64,000 nucleotides of DNA from an uncultured Bacteroidia bacterium (GTDB lineage: Bacteria > Bacteroidota > Bacteroidia > Bacteroidales > F082), in the NCBI GenBank assembly GCA_902799345.1, contig CADBZW010000012.1, positions 29,914 through 93,913 of the forward strand, read 5' to 3'. The first letter of the stretch is position 1. Each line of letters starts with the position of its first letter. The position numbers and the translations under genes are program-made. The notes under the pieces are model-generated. The model ran no database searches. It saw only the letters and a program-made list of their open reading frames with translations, and was not told where the DNA came from. Positions 7,754 through 17,343 of this stretch are shown in pieces.

Positions 7754-9013
7754 ATGGATAACTACAAATTAGTAGAAACTTTCTCAGAATTCAAGGAATT
7801 CAAGAACATTGACCGCGAAGCCATGATGCGCATCATCGAAGATGTGTTTAGAGGCATGTTGAACAAGAAGTTCGAAACCGAGACTGACGACTTCATCGAC
7901 ATCATCGTGAACGTCGACAAAGGCGACTTCGAGATTTACCACAACCGCACGGTTGTTGAGGACGACGAACTGACCGACCCGCTGCGCCAAATCAAGCTGT
8001 CGGACGCCATCAAGATCGAGCCTGACTTCGAGGTGGGTGAGGAAGTGAACGAAGAACTCCGCATCGAGAGTTTCGGTCGCCGCGACATCCTTGCACTGCG
8101 TCAGAACCTGCAGACCAAAGTCTCTGAGTATGAGAAGGAAAATATCTTCCAGAAGTACAAGGAAAAGGTCGGTGAGATCATCACTGCTGAGGTGATGCAC
8201 GTGTGGAAACGTGAAATCGTGGTCGTCGACGACGAGAACATCGAACTGATCCTGCCCAAGGCGGAACAGATTCCGAGCGACATTTATAAAAAAGGTGATA
8301 CGCTCCGCGCCATCGTGAAGAGCGTCGATAGCGTTAACGGCTCGCCCGTGGTCACCTTGTCGCGTACCTCCGAGATTTTCCTGCAACGTCTGCTCGAAGC
8401 CGAAGTGCCCGAAATCTACGACGGCCTCATCACCATCAAGAAGATTGTTCGCGAGCCTGGTCAGCGCGCCAAGATTGCCGTGGAGTCATACGACGACCGC
8501 ATCGACCCCGTTGGCGCTTGCGTCGGCATGAAGGGAACGCGTATCCATGGCATTGTCCGTGAGTTGCGCAACGAGAATATCGACGTCATCAACTGGACCA
8601 CCAACCCCGTGTTGCTTATCACCCGTGCCCTTAGCCCGGCCAAGATCACGAACATCGTACTGAGCAGCGACAACACTATGGCCAATGTATACATGGAGAA
8701 CGACCAAATCAGCCTCGCCATCGGTAAGGGCGGCTACAACATCAAACTCGCTGGCAAGTTGACGGGCTACGAAATCGACGTCTACCGTAACAGCGAAGCC
8801 AACAACGCCGAAGAGGATGTCGACCTGCAAGAGTTCTCCGACGAAATCGACCAGTGGGTCATTGACTCGCTGATCAAGATGGGCTGCGACACCGCCAAGA
8901 ACGTGCTGTCGTACACTCCCGAAGAGGTGGCTTCACGCGCCGACCTTGAAATCGAGACCGTTAGGGATGTGTTCCGCATCCTGAGGGCTGAATTTGAACA
9001 AGATGCCGAATAA
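7754..9013 (+). CDS. nusA: Transcription termination/antitermination factor NusA
   Basis: Binds RNA polymerase and nascent RNA to modulate pausing, termination and antitermination. The 419 residues contain the N-terminal polymerase-binding domain (FSEFKEFKNIDREAMMRII), an S1 domain beginning near residue 134 (GEIITAEVMHVWKREIVVV) and tandem KH domains (SYDDRIDPVGACVGMKGTRI; later IGKGGYNIKLAGKLTGYEID near 325-345). A short helical C-terminus (WVIDSLIKMGCDTAKNVL) completes it. The length matches Bacteroidota NusA, which lacks the full proteobacterial AR repeats. It lies between rimP and infB in the conserved operon. Confidence 0.97.
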   Translation: MDNYKLVETFSEFKEFKNIDREAMMRIIEDVFRGMLNKKFETETDDFIDIIVNVDKGDFEIYHNRTVVEDDELTDPLRQIKLSDAIKIEPDFEVGEEVNEELRIESFGRRDILALRQNLQTKVSEYEKENIFQKYKEKVGEIITAEVMHVWKREIVVVDDENIELILPKAEQIPSDIYKKGDTLRAIVKSVDSVNGSPVVTLSRTSEIFLQRLLEAEVPEIYDGLITIKKIVREPGQRAKIAVESYDDRIDPVGACVGMKGTRIHGIVRELRNENIDVINWTTNPVLLITRALSPAKITNIVLSSDNTMANVYMENDQISLAIGKGGYNIKLAGKLTGYEIDVYRNSEANNAEEDVDLQEFSDEIDQWVIDSLIKMGCDTAKNVLSYTPEEVASRADLEIETVRDVFRILRAEFEQDAE

Positions 9014-9055
9014 GCATTGCAATAATCACAAACGAGAAACAAAGAGAAAGAAACT

Positions 9056-11974
9056 ATGTCCGAAGAAACTAATTTCACAATTCGATTATCGAAAGCGGTA
9101 AAAGAATTCAATGTGGGAAGGGACACCATTGTGGAATTCCTCGCCAAAAAGGGATTTCAGGTGGAAAACACTCCCAACACGAAGCTCACGGCAGACATGT
9201 ATGCGCTGCTCGTGAAGGAATATCAGGGCGAGAAGGAAGTGAAGAACGAGGCCATGAAATTGGGTAACCTCTCTTACAAGGGTGGTAGTGTTTCCGTTGA
9301 TTCGGCATTGCAATCGCCTAAGACTGTGGACGAAGAAGACCACGACGAGGTCATCATTCGCACTAACACGATATCATCGCCAACGAAGAAGACGGCAAAG
9401 CCTGCGGCCGAGCCTGAAAAAGTAGTGGCCAAAGAAGAGGCTCCCAAAGAGACCCCAAAAGAGGTCGAGCCTGAAACGAAGGCTCCCGAAAAAGTGGAGC
9501 CTGAGAAGAAACCTGAGACGAAGGAAGAGACTTCATCGGGCATCTCCCTGAATATTGTCGGTAAGATAGACCTGGAGCCTAAACCTCGTCAAGAGAAGAA
9601 ACAGGAAAAGAAGGCCGAAAAGCAACCTGCCCAACCTCAGGAGAAGAAGAAAGAGAAACTCCAGCAACCGAAGCCGGTGGAGAAGGAGAAAAAACAGGAA
9701 AATCCTGTCAAAGAGGCTCCTGTGAAGGAGGAAGAAAAGCCTGCCGAGCCAAGGGTCATCAAGCTAGAGGCTCCCAAACTGACAGGTCCTACGGTTTTGG
9801 GTACCTTGGAATTGCCCGTCGAGAAGAAAGGCGGCAGACCTGAAGACTCGAAGAAAAAGAAACGCAAACGCATCTCGGGCGCCAAGCCTGAAGGCTCGTC
9901 GGAGAACCCGACGGGTCCGAACGTGAATGCGGGTGGCAAGAAACAGGATGGCGGCAAGCAAGGCAAAGGCCAGAAACCCGCCGACCAAGGTGGGAAGAAA
10001 GGTCCCAAGGACAACCCGAAGCTTGGCAAGAAGGACAAGAAAGGCAAACGCGAAGAGAAGCCCGAACTGAGCGAAGAAGAGATCTCGAAGCAGATTAAGG
10101 ACACCTTGGCACGCCTCGCTCCGATGGGTAAGTCCAAGACCTCAAAGCACCGCCGTGAGAAGCGTCAAGCTGTGGCTGGTACCATGATGGAGGAGATGAT
10201 GCGTCAAGAGGCTGACCAGAAAGTGTTGAAGGTGACCGAGTTTGTCACCGCCAACGAGTTGGCGACCATGATGAACGTGCCTGTGGTGAAGGTCATCGGC
10301 ACCTGCATGAGCCTCGGTATGCCAGTATCCATCAACCAGCGTCTCGACGCCGAGGCCCTGACCGTGGTGGCCGAGGAGTTCGGCTTCCAAGTCGACTTCG
10401 TCAGCGCCGACGTGCAAGAGGCCATCGCTGAGACCGATGAGGTCGACAAGGAAGAGGATCTCGTGCCTCGCGCCCCCGTCGTCACCGTCATGGGTCACGT
10501 CGACCATGGTAAGACCAAGCTCTTGGACTACATCCGTAACACCAACGTGGTGGCTGGTGAGGCTGGTGGTATCACCCAGCACATCGGCGCCTATGAGGTG
10601 ACCACAGAGAGTGGCAAGAAGATCACCTTCTTGGACACCCCTGGTCACGAAGCCTTTACGGCTATGCGTGCCCGTGGTGCCAAGATCACCGACGTCGCTA
10701 TCATCGTCATCGCTACCGATGACAGCGTGATGCCGCAGACCGTTGAGGCCATCAACCACGCCCAAGCTGCTGGCGTACCTATCGTCTTCGCACTGAACAA
10801 AATCGATAAGCCCACTGCCAACCCCGACAAGATTCGTGAGCAGCTGGCCAATATGAACATCCTCGTCGAGAGCTGGGGCGGTAAGTACCAAGACCAGGAA
10901 ATCGCCGCTAAGATTGGCTTGAACGTTGACGCTCTGCTTGAAAAGGTGCTTCTCGAAGCCGAACTCCTCGACTTGAAGGCCAACCCCAACCGTCTCGCCA
11001 AGGGCACGGTCATCGAGTCTGCCTTGGACAAAGGTCGTGGCTATGTGGCCAAGATCTTGGTGCAGAACGGCACCTTGAAGATTGGTGACATGGTGCTGGC
11101 TGGCACCACCTACGGTAAGGTGAAGGCCATGTTCGACGACCACAACCGTCCTGTCAAGGAGGCTGGTCCTTCCACGCCGGTGCTGTTGCTGGGTCTGAAT
11201 GGTGCTCCTATGCCGGGCGACGCCTTCAACGTGATGACCGACGAGCGCGAGGTGAAAGCCATCGCCAATCGTCGTGAGCAGCTGCAACGCGAACAGACGC
11301 GTCGCACCAGCCCGCACATCACCTTGGACGAAATCGGCCGTCGTATCGCCATCGGCGACTTCAAGGAGTTGAACATCATCGTCAAGGCCGACGTGGATGG
11401 TTCCGTCGAGGCTCTGTCCGACAGCTTGCTGAAGCTCTCCACCGAAGAGGTGCAGGTCAACGTCATCCACAAGTCGGTGGGTGCCATCAGCGAGTCGGAC
11501 GTCATGCTGGCTTCGGCATCCAACGCCATCATCGTGGGCTTCAACGTGCGTCCTACCGCTCAAGCGCGTAAGATGGCTGAGAATGAGAAGATCGACATCC
11601 GTCTGTACTCCATCATCTATACCGCCATCGAAGAAATCAAAGCCGCTATCGAAGGTATGTTGGCTCCCGAAATCGAGGAGGTGGTCACCTGTAACCTCGA
11701 AATCCGTGAGACCTTCAAGATCAGCAAGGTCGGCACCATCGCCGGCTGTATGGTCTTGGACGGCAAGGTCACCCGCAATACCAAGGTGCGTGTCATCCGC
11801 GACGGCATCGTGATCTACACGGGCGTGCTCGGCTCCTTGAAGCGTTATAAGGACGACGTCAAGGAAGTCAGCGCCGGCATGGACTGCGGCTTGAACATCG
11901 AAAACTTCAACGACATCAAGGTCGGCGACATCATCGAGGGTTACACCGAGAAGGAAGTCGCAAGGAAGTTGTAA
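9056..11974 (+). CDS. infB: Translation initiation factor IF-2
   Basis: GTPase that brings initiator tRNA to the 30S subunit. The 972-residue protein has a short N-terminal helical domain (1-60) and a long Lys/Glu/Pro-rich linker (about 80-370). The G domain carries GHVDHGKTK near 480, DTPGHEAF near 527 and NKID near 581. Domains II-IV follow. The residue after the P-loop Thr is Lys where most IF-2 have Ser (GKTS), outside the essential GK[ST] core. The start at 9056 gives the expected N-terminus ([20 protein letters not shown]). It is the last gene of rimP-nusA-infB and is followed by a terminator. Confidence 0.97.
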   Translation: MSEETNFTIRLSKAVKEFNVGRDTIVEFLAKKGFQVENTPNTKLTADMYALLVKEYQGEKEVKNEAMKLGNLSYKGGSVSVDSALQSPKTVDEEDHDEVIIRTNTISSPTKKTAKPAAEPEKVVAKEEAPKETPKEVEPETKAPEKVEPEKKPETKEETSSGISLNIVGKIDLEPKPRQEKKQEKKAEKQPAQPQEKKKEKLQQPKPVEKEKKQENPVKEAPVKEEEKPAEPRVIKLEAPKLTGPTVLGTLELPVEKKGGRPEDSKKKKRKRISGAKPEGSSENPTGPNVNAGGKKQDGGKQGKGQKPADQGGKKGPKDNPKLGKKDKKGKREEKPELSEEEISKQIKDTLARLAPMGKSKTSKHRREKRQAVAGTMMEEMMRQEADQKVLKVTEFVTANELATMMNVPVVKVIGTCMSLGMPVSINQRLDAEALTVVAEEFGFQVDFVSADVQEAIAETDEVDKEEDLVPRAPVVTVMGHVDHGKTKLLDYIRNTNVVAGEAGGITQHIGAYEVTTESGKKITFLDTPGHEAFTAMRARGAKITDVAIIVIATDDSVMPQTVEAINHAQAAGVPIVFALNKIDKPTANPDKIREQLANMNILVESWGGKYQDQEIAAKIGLNVDALLEKVLLEAELLDLKANPNRLAKGTVIESALDKGRGYVAKILVQNGTLKIGDMVLAGTTYGKVKAMFDDHNRPVKEAGPSTPVLLLGLNGAPMPGDAFNVMTDEREVKAIANRREQLQREQTRRTSPHITLDEIGRRIAIGDFKELNIIVKADVDGSVEALSDSLLKLSTEEVQVNVIHKSVGAISESDVMLASASNAIIVGFNVRPTAQARKMAENEKIDIRLYSIIYTAIEEIKAAIEGMLAPEIEEVVTCNLEIRETFKISKVGTIAGCMVLDGKVTRNTKVRVIRDGIVIYTGVLGSLKRYKDDVKEVSAGMDCGLNIENFNDIKVGDIIEGYTEKEVARKL

Positions 11975-11997
11975 TGCAGATTAAATGCAAAAACCTT

Positions 11998-12029
11998 GTA
12001 GAGACGCGATTTATCGCGTCTCTTTTTTT
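11998..12029 (+). terminator. Intrinsic terminator of the rimP-nusA-infB operon (GTAG-hairpin family)
   Basis: GAGACGCGA and TCGCGTCTC pair around a 4-base loop and are followed by seven T. The T-tract overlaps the stop codon of the convergent gene at 12028. The hairpin begins GTAGAGACG, as does the palindrome at 25161-25188. Confidence 0.85.
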
Positions 12030-14586
12030 ATTTCAACAAGGACAATATCTTCAACATCTGCTCGCCCAATCCGATAGTGTAGCCCTGTTTCATAAACACC
12101 ACCTCGCTGTTGGCGTTGGCGATGATGAAGACAGGCCTGTTGTCGGTGTTGATATGCAGGCCATCCGCAATCTCGTCACGGATGACGCCTTCGTCGTCGA
12201 GGCCGTAAACGATGCCATCAGGCAAGGCGTTGAAGTCTTTTAGTTGGAACTTGTCGTAGGATTCTTGGTCGCTGAAGACGAAGATGATCGGCAGGTTGCT
12301 GTCTTCAAAGTCCTTCCTAAAGGCGGCGATGTCCTGCATGGCGTGTGTCGTCGGCTCGCTGCCTTGGTCCAATAGGCCGAGGATGAAATAGTTGTCCTTG
12401 ATCAGCTGTTTCGGGTTGCATTCCTCACCCGTCTCCAGGTCGGTGAAATGGCTGTCGGCGAAGAAACTGCCGATGACGTGCAACTCGTTGTCGGGCTGGC
12501 GCAACACCAAGCTGACATCGGTGGTCTCACCCGCCTTGATGGTGAAGAACTCGCTGTGGGTCAGGGCTGTGCCGTCCTCCAAGCGGGTGCCTGCCGTGAG
12601 GATGTAATAGCCTTCGTCCAAGGGCGTGGGATGGTCGAAAGAGGAGAGCATCATGCCGTCGTCGATGCCAGGGTCCTTGGCGTCGTAGGCCAAGAGGTGG
12701 AAGCTGTTGCCGTCAAACTTTTTGATGCTGAAATGCGTGTAGTATTTCGGGTCGGCGACGGAGGCAGTGGGGTAGTAGTGGATGTCGACATAGCCTTGGG
12801 CTGCGTTTGTCGGTTCTGAAGCTTCGAAGTCAACGTTAACCCAGTCGTTATCGAAATACTGCACATTGCCGTTGACAGGGTTGATTTGTGCTGCAATGCC
12901 CAAACTGCGGGCCATGGCCACGAAGAAAATGTCGCGTGAATGACGGTCGGCCTTGCGGACTTTCAGCACGCCTAATGGCGAGATGGGATACCGCTGAGGA
13001 TTCAAGTCATCATTGGTGTTGATGTTGTTTTTCACCCAGTCGACGAGTAAAGCGGGGCTGTCGTGGTATTGCATCCACTCTGCCTTGGGGAAGAACTCGG
13101 TGAGGGTCTGACGCCACGGCACGAGCATCTCGTTGCTGATGCGAGGGCTGAGGATGTATTGTGCATAGTGCTCAACAGGCATCGAGACGGCCGACGAGGT
13201 GATGTCGGGCGTGTAGTCGAAGTGGTCTTTCAAGACATCTAGCGTGACGTCGCGCAGGTCTTTGTCGGAGATGTTTTGCAGCAGGTTCACACCCTTTGTC
13301 TCCTGTTGCTTGCTTTGGGCATATTCCACGAAGTCGGCAATGGTCTGGTAGTTGCCCCAGGTCTTCTCGTAGATACGGCACAGGCCTTTGTTGCCCGTGT
13401 TGAGGATGAGCTCGTCTTGTGCGGCCTTGCAGGCTTTGATGTAGGCATTGCGCAAGGCGTCTTCTTGGGCCACACGGCGGTCGTTTTCGGCACGCATCTC
13501 AGCCGTGATTTCGGGCAAGACGCTGGTTGGGGCGGGCGGCACCATGTCGAACTCGAAGGTGTCGCTTTGGCCTTGCTCATGGTCGAGGGTGATGGTGACA
13601 TTCTCTTGCTCGCCCGATTTGAAGACTTGGAAGCCGAACTTGCCGTCCTTGGCGGCGTAGGCCATCATGCAGCCCAAGCCGGCGGTGAGCCAGGTCTGGC
13701 CGTTCTCGTCCGTCGTCTTCTTGACCACGGTGCAGAACTCGGCGTAGTTGTAAATCTTGAACTCCACGGGCAGGTTGGCCTGTGGCTTGCCGTCCATGTC
13801 CACGACGGTGAAGGTGGTCTTGGCGGTCTTGCCGTAGTTGTCCACCACGTTGATTTCCGTGTAGTTGGCGCTGCGGCTGATGACCTCCTCTGGACCGTCG
13901 TAGTCGCCAAACACGCGCGTGTGTAATAATAAGGTGCGTGAGGCGGGCTCGTTGAACCAACCTAAGTCAAGCACAGGCTCCGGCTCGCAGGCGCCGAGGA
14001 AATGCCAATTTCCATCTACCCATGCTTCCACCCAGGCGTGGTTGTCGTCGCAGTGGGCCCAGCGGGGGGTATAGACCTGTCGTGCAGGGATGCCCACGGT
14101 GCGCAAGGCGGTCACCAGCAGTGTCGACTCCTCGCCGCAGCGACCCCACGAGGTCTTGATGGTGGCCATAGGTGCGCTGGTACGGCTGTCGCTGCCCTTG
14201 TAGTTGACGTGCTCGTGGCACCAGTGGTTCACTTCGAGGACGGCGTCATATAAAGAGAGGTCTTTCACACGCGCTTTCAGCTCCTCGTAGTAGGTGGCAC
14301 GGAAACGGTCGAGGTTCTCGTTGTTGACGCGAACGGGCACCACGAAATGCTTGAACTCGCGCTCGGGGACGCTGGCGCCCCAAGGCATCTCTTCTTTGGC
14401 CAGGAAGGCATAGTGGATGCACTCGCGGTAATAGTCTTCGGTGTAGTCCACACTGTCGCCGAGCGGCATATATTGGTAGAGGAACTGTAAGGCTTGTTTT
14501 TCGTTGAAGGACGTTTCCTTTTCCGACGAGCAGGCCGAGAAGAACACTGCTGAAAGGATGGCAAAGGTAAGGATGATGTTTTTCAT
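12028..14586 (-). CDS. Lipoprotein with transglutaminase-like domain and thioredoxin-fold C-terminus
   Basis: The 852-residue precursor has a lipoprotein signal ending FFSAC (Cys19). A transglutaminase-like core follows, with the Cys-His-Asp triad visible as GRCGEES (Cys150), DDNHAW (His183) and VDGNW (Asp191). The family includes peptidases and amidases as well as cross-linking enzymes. The middle region (about 240-340) resembles an Ig-like beta-sandwich. A second helical/transglutaminase-like stretch spans roughly 400-640. The last ~115 residues (SNLPIIFVFSDQESYDKF and following) look like a thioredoxin/peroxiredoxin fold without a CxxC. The substrate is unknown; envelope location is inferred. 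The gene is monocistronic, ending in the infB terminator. Confidence 0.8.
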   Translation of the reverse strand: MKNIILTFAILSAVFFSACSSEKETSFNEKQALQFLYQYMPLGDSVDYTEDYYRECIHYAFLAKEEMPWGASVPEREFKHFVVPVRVNNENLDRFRATYYEELKARVKDLSLYDAVLEVNHWCHEHVNYKGSDSRTSAPMATIKTSWGRCGEESTLLVTALRTVGIPARQVYTPRWAHCDDNHAWVEAWVDGNWHFLGACEPEPVLDLGWFNEPASRTLLLHTRVFGDYDGPEEVISRSANYTEINVVDNYGKTAKTTFTVVDMDGKPQANLPVEFKIYNYAEFCTVVKKTTDENGQTWLTAGLGCMMAYAAKDGKFGFQVFKSGEQENVTITLDHEQGQSDTFEFDMVPPAPTSVLPEITAEMRAENDRRVAQEDALRNAYIKACKAAQDELILNTGNKGLCRIYEKTWGNYQTIADFVEYAQSKQQETKGVNLLQNISDKDLRDVTLDVLKDHFDYTPDITSSAVSMPVEHYAQYILSPRISNEMLVPWRQTLTEFFPKAEWMQYHDSPALLVDWVKNNINTNDDLNPQRYPISPLGVLKVRKADRHSRDIFFVAMARSLGIAAQINPVNGNVQYFDNDWVNVDFEASEPTNAAQGYVDIHYYPTASVADPKYYTHFSIKKFDGNSFHLLAYDAKDPGIDDGMMLSSFDHPTPLDEGYYILTAGTRLEDGTALTHSEFFTIKAGETTDVSLVLRQPDNELHVIGSFFADSHFTDLETGEECNPKQLIKDNYFILGLLDQGSEPTTHAMQDIAAFRKDFEDSNLPIIFVFSDQESYDKFQLKDFNALPDGIVYGLDDEGVIRDEIADGLHINTDNRPVFIIANANSEVVFMKQGYTIGLGEQMLKILSLLK

Positions 14587-14615
14587 AGATGGATTATTTG
14601 CTGCAAAGATAGTGT

Positions 14616-15824
14616 TTATTTCAATCCTTCCGTCAGGAACTTCCGCAAATGGAGGTGGGTAATGCCGTTGTCATCGTTGCGGGTGACAAGAGGTGTCATA
14701 GAAATGACATATTTCGGATAGTTGTCCTTGATGGCACGTAGGTTGCCAAATTCACGTTCGCGGGTGGTTTCATCAGCAATGATGAATGCAGCTTGCACAT
14801 ATTTTCGTTGCCCACCTTTCGCTGTGCATACAAAATCGATTTCTCCGGCTTGTAACTGACCGACGGTCACTGTGTAGCCCAAATAGATAAGGTGTTGATA
14901 AATAATATTTTCAATCACTTTTTCAATGTCGCCTTCACGACTTTCTCCTGCCAATGCATTACGGATGCCATGATCCTCAAAATAAAACTTGTCATTGTTT
15001 TCGAACAGACGTTTGCCGTGGATATCGAATCGGTTCACTTGATGAATCATGTATGCCTCGGTCAGGTACTTGATGTAGTTGGAGACAACGGTCGAGGTCA
15101 CGTTCTCACCTTGTGACTTCATGAACTTTGCAATGCTGTTGGCTGAGATGAGTTTGCCAGCGTTGTCGGCAAGAAAACGCACTAAGTTTTCCAAGAAGGT
15201 CACGTTGCGGATTTGGTTGCGCATGACAACGTCTTTCAAAAGCACGGTATGATAAATGTCCATTTGGTATTCACGCGCATCGTCTTCGTCAAGACCGATT
15301 TTTACAAGGCCAGGCAAACCTCCAAATTGGATGTATTGTGACAAGGCATCGTCGCTGTCGGTAAGGTTGTGGAAAGTGAGGAACTCTTGGTAACTGAGCG
15401 ATTGGATGTAAATCTCTTTGTAACGCCCACCGATGAGCGTGCTCAATTCGTTGCTCAGCATTTTGGCGTTGCTTCCGGTGATGACAATTTCTGCATCGGG
15501 TTCTGTATGGAAACTTCTAACACTGCGCTCAAATTCCTCAATGTCTTGAATTTCATCAATAAAGATGTAGTTTTTCTTTCCTTTTTGATAAAGGTTTTCT
15601 ATGTAGTCGTTTAGCTCCCGATATGTTTGGATGGAGTCGAACTCCCGTTTTTCTTTGTCGATATAAATCACGTTGCTGTTAGCCTCGTTCTGCTTTTGGT
15701 CGCGCAATTGCTTCAATAGATAGCTCTTCCCAACCCGTCTTTGCCCTGTCAGGACGATAATCGTGTTTTTTCCGAAATACCTTTCCACCTTGTTGAGGTA
15801 GTGTTGCCGAATGATGTTTTCCAT
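14616..15824 (-). CDS. AAA family ATPase with DUF4143 C-terminal domain
   Basis: Residues 27-34 form a Walker A motif (GQRRVGKS). YIFIDEIQD with Asp90/Glu91 is the Walker B, and VITGSNAKMLS is the sensor-1 region, all AAA_14 signatures. A winged-helix-like segment follows, then DUF4143 with a nuclease-like core near the C-terminus (GEIDFVCTA). The full PD-(D/E)xK triad is not evident because Gln stands where a Lys would be expected. The start at 15824 (MENIIRQHYL) is preferred: the in-frame ATG at 15857 lies on the predicted -7 element inside the upstream 40-bp repeats. The biological role of this widespread family is unknown. It borders an AT-rich accessory island. Confidence 0.88.
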   Translation of the reverse strand: MENIIRQHYLNKVERYFGKNTIIVLTGQRRVGKSYLLKQLRDQKQNEANSNVIYIDKEKREFDSIQTYRELNDYIENLYQKGKKNYIFIDEIQDIEEFERSVRSFHTEPDAEIVITGSNAKMLSNELSTLIGGRYKEIYIQSLSYQEFLTFHNLTDSDDALSQYIQFGGLPGLVKIGLDEDDAREYQMDIYHTVLLKDVVMRNQIRNVTFLENLVRFLADNAGKLISANSIAKFMKSQGENVTSTVVSNYIKYLTEAYMIHQVNRFDIHGKRLFENNDKFYFEDHGIRNALAGESREGDIEKVIENIIYQHLIYLGYTVTVGQLQAGEIDFVCTAKGGQRKYVQAAFIIADETTREREFGNLRAIKDNYPKYVISMTPLVTRNDDNGITHLHLRKFLTEGLK

Positions 15825-15830
15825 GATTTT

Positions 15831-15976
15831 TTCTTTTATAGAAGAAATTTTCTGCAAAAATATGAAATATTTCTTTTATAGAAGAAATTTATAGCAAAAA
15901 CTTGAAACATTTCTTTTATAGAAGAAATTTTCTTGAAAAAGTTGAAATTCTTCTTTTATGGAATTCAAGTTTAGCA
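15831..15976 (-). repeat. 40-bp-period tandem array forming the promoter region of the AAA ATPase
   Basis: Three full units begin at 15831, 15871 and 15911, and a decayed fourth at 15951, with an exact 40-base period. Each unit starts with the quasi-palindrome TTCTTTTATAGAAGAA (TTCTT/AAGAA arms), followed by a variable A-rich half containing GCAAAAA or GAAAAAG. The unit nearest the gene ends 7 bases before the start codon. The units are tandem without unique spacers, so this is not a CRISPR array. Iterated protein-binding sites are a reasonable inference. Confidence 0.85.
15855..15862 (-). promoter_or_regulatory. -7 element of the ATPase gene within the repeat array
   Basis: The minus strand reads TATTTTTG (TAnnTTTG). 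Transcription would begin about 15848, so the quasi-palindrome of the first unit lies within the first ~20 bases of the mRNA and directly before the ATG at 15824. Confidence 0.5.
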
Positions 15977-16163
15977 AATCCCTAATTGGGTGAAAAGATT
16001 GATTACTACTATTTTTCAAGGCGGCCTTTTCGTTGAACTTCTTTGGCTTAATTTTTCCTGTGTGGCTTGAGAACAGCAGAGCGAAGAAAGCTAAACAACT
16101 AAATAATAAGATAATAATAGTATTTGTGGCAATAATAGAAATTTTCCGTTTTTCATCTTGCAT
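15876..16163 (-). CDS. Possible small single-pass membrane protein
   Basis: A 95-codon frame starting ATG at 16163 (MQDEKRKISI). It has a charged N-terminus, one strong hydrophobic segment (about residues 9-29) and a basic tail. The last third is encoded by the 40-bp repeats, so that part is probably fortuitous. The frame can be extended to a GTG at 16265, but without support. It lies in an AT-rich region and I recognise no family. It could be a genuine small ORF or chance; no promoter with a good consensus is seen on this strand. Confidence 0.2.
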   Translation of the reverse strand: MQDEKRKISIIATNTIIILLFSCLAFFALLFSSHTGKIKPKKFNEKAALKNSSNQSFHPIRDLLNLNSIKEEFQLFQENFFYKRNVSSFCYKFLL

Positions 16164-16188
16164 GTTCTGAAAATATGCTATTTTTGCC

Positions 16189-16196
16189 TTGTCAAT
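16189..16196 (+). promoter_or_regulatory. Candidate -7 element upstream of the zinc-ribbon gene
   Basis: TATTTTTG with a TTG 18 bases upstream. It lies about 290 bases before the ATG at 16484, so it implies a long leader. The 16200-16483 stretch otherwise contains only short doubtful frames and no recognised RNA. Confidence 0.35.
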
Positions 16197-16483
16197 CCGA
16201 GAGAAAACGGGTTGATGAAGAAAGCGCGTTTTTCGCTTTATTCTGCGATTGGTAAACTTGGACACTTAACTTAATGATGCAAGAATGAGTGAAAGAGGAT
16301 GCTTCCTTGGAGTGTTGTATTACTACGATGCTACAAGTGGAGTAATTCTATTTCCTTATCTGCATCATGGGAGTCCAAGCCCAACCAATCGAGATAGGGC
16401 AAAGATGAATGGCTCCACTCTCTTCTATTGCAAGTTGTTCCCATTTGAGCCGTTTTTGGGGAAATGGTTGATCATTTGAAACT

Positions 16484-17287
16484 ATGGGGTATAAACGAGT
16501 GTTTTGTTCTGGTTGTGGGGCCAATGTTGAATTGGATGATAGTAGGGAATTCGGTTTTTGCCGTTATTGCGGAGCACAAATTGCTTTAGATAAAGTGATT
16601 GTTGAGCATCGCGGGACTGTCAATGTTAATGGAATTGCTGATACAAGCGCTTTGCTCGAAAGAGCAAAAATGCACCTTGAAGTCAATCGATACGCAGATG
16701 CTTTGCAATGTTGTGACCGGTCTCTTGATATTAATCCTAGAAATACGGAAGCCTACATATTAAAGCTGATGGCAGAAACACACTCAACTTCTCGAGATAT
16801 GCTAGGGAAGAGTATTAAGCCTTTAGAAAAGTATGATAGTTACAAAAAAGCCGTGCGATTTGCCATGCCTGATGTGCAAAAAGAATTGTCTGTCTATAAT
16901 CAGCAATCAATTGCCCAATTTCAAGCTGAAAAGAACAGAAGAATTGCAGAATTGGAACAGAAGGGAACAGATTTAAATCTACAATACAAAGAGTTGGATG
17001 AACGTAGAAATAGAGCAGAAAGTACACATTTTTGGGTTAGTATGCACATTTTTTTCATTATTTTGGTTGTGGTTTTTAGTATTCTTTTAGCGAAAGAGTT
17101 GAAAGTAGGATCTGTTTTGTTCATAGTCGTCGGTGTTTTGCTTTTAAGGTTGTTTCGGAAACGTGCTTTGGAGAATGAATCGTTTGCATACAATTATTCT
17201 CATACTGTTCAGGAATCAGAAAGCGTCTATGAACAAAGTAAAAAGGAATTCGATGAATGGATGCGTGAAATGAATAGTGATTGTTGA
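16484..17287 (+). CDS. Zinc-ribbon, TPR-like, two-pass membrane protein of unknown function
   Basis: The 267-residue protein opens with a double CxxC zinc ribbon (Cys8, Cys11, Cys26, Cys29). A TPR-like segment follows (ALLERAKMHLEVNRYADALQ, about 55-95), then a coiled coil (about 140-180). Two adjacent hydrophobic helices (about 183-203 and 208-224) and a charged tail end it. The architecture is known from proteins of unknown function, mostly in Firmicutes. The AT-rich codon choice (ATA, TTA, AAA) is clearly unlike the GC-rich neighbours, suggesting horizontal acquisition. No partner gene is evident. Membrane association is supported; the function is unknown. Confidence 0.75.
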   Translation: MGYKRVFCSGCGANVELDDSREFGFCRYCGAQIALDKVIVEHRGTVNVNGIADTSALLERAKMHLEVNRYADALQCCDRSLDINPRNTEAYILKLMAETHSTSRDMLGKSIKPLEKYDSYKKAVRFAMPDVQKELSVYNQQSIAQFQAEKNRRIAELEQKGTDLNLQYKELDERRNRAESTHFWVSMHIFFIILVVVFSILLAKELKVGSVLFIVVGVLLLRLFRKRALENESFAYNYSHTVQESESVYEQSKKEFDEWMREMNSDC

Positions 17288-17343
17288 TTTCTCTTTTCTT
17301 TCCTTGTCATAGAAAAACTTTTCAAGCAAAAAGCATAATCTCT

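Noticed and set aside
10142-11563. Long antisense frame (473 codons) under infB
   Set aside because: Same reason: a His/Asp/Val-rich shadow of a conserved gene.
15825-15857. Upstream start of the ATPase at 15857
   Set aside because: The ATG overlaps the predicted -7 element and the extra residues are encoded by the repeat. MENIIRQHYL at 15824 fits the family start.
15831-15976. CRISPR array
   Set aside because: The units are contiguous tandem copies with an exact 40-base period and no unique spacers, and there are no cas genes.
16285-16479. 64-codon frame on the plus strand
   Set aside because: No family, no start-site support, and composition looks like translated intergenic DNA.
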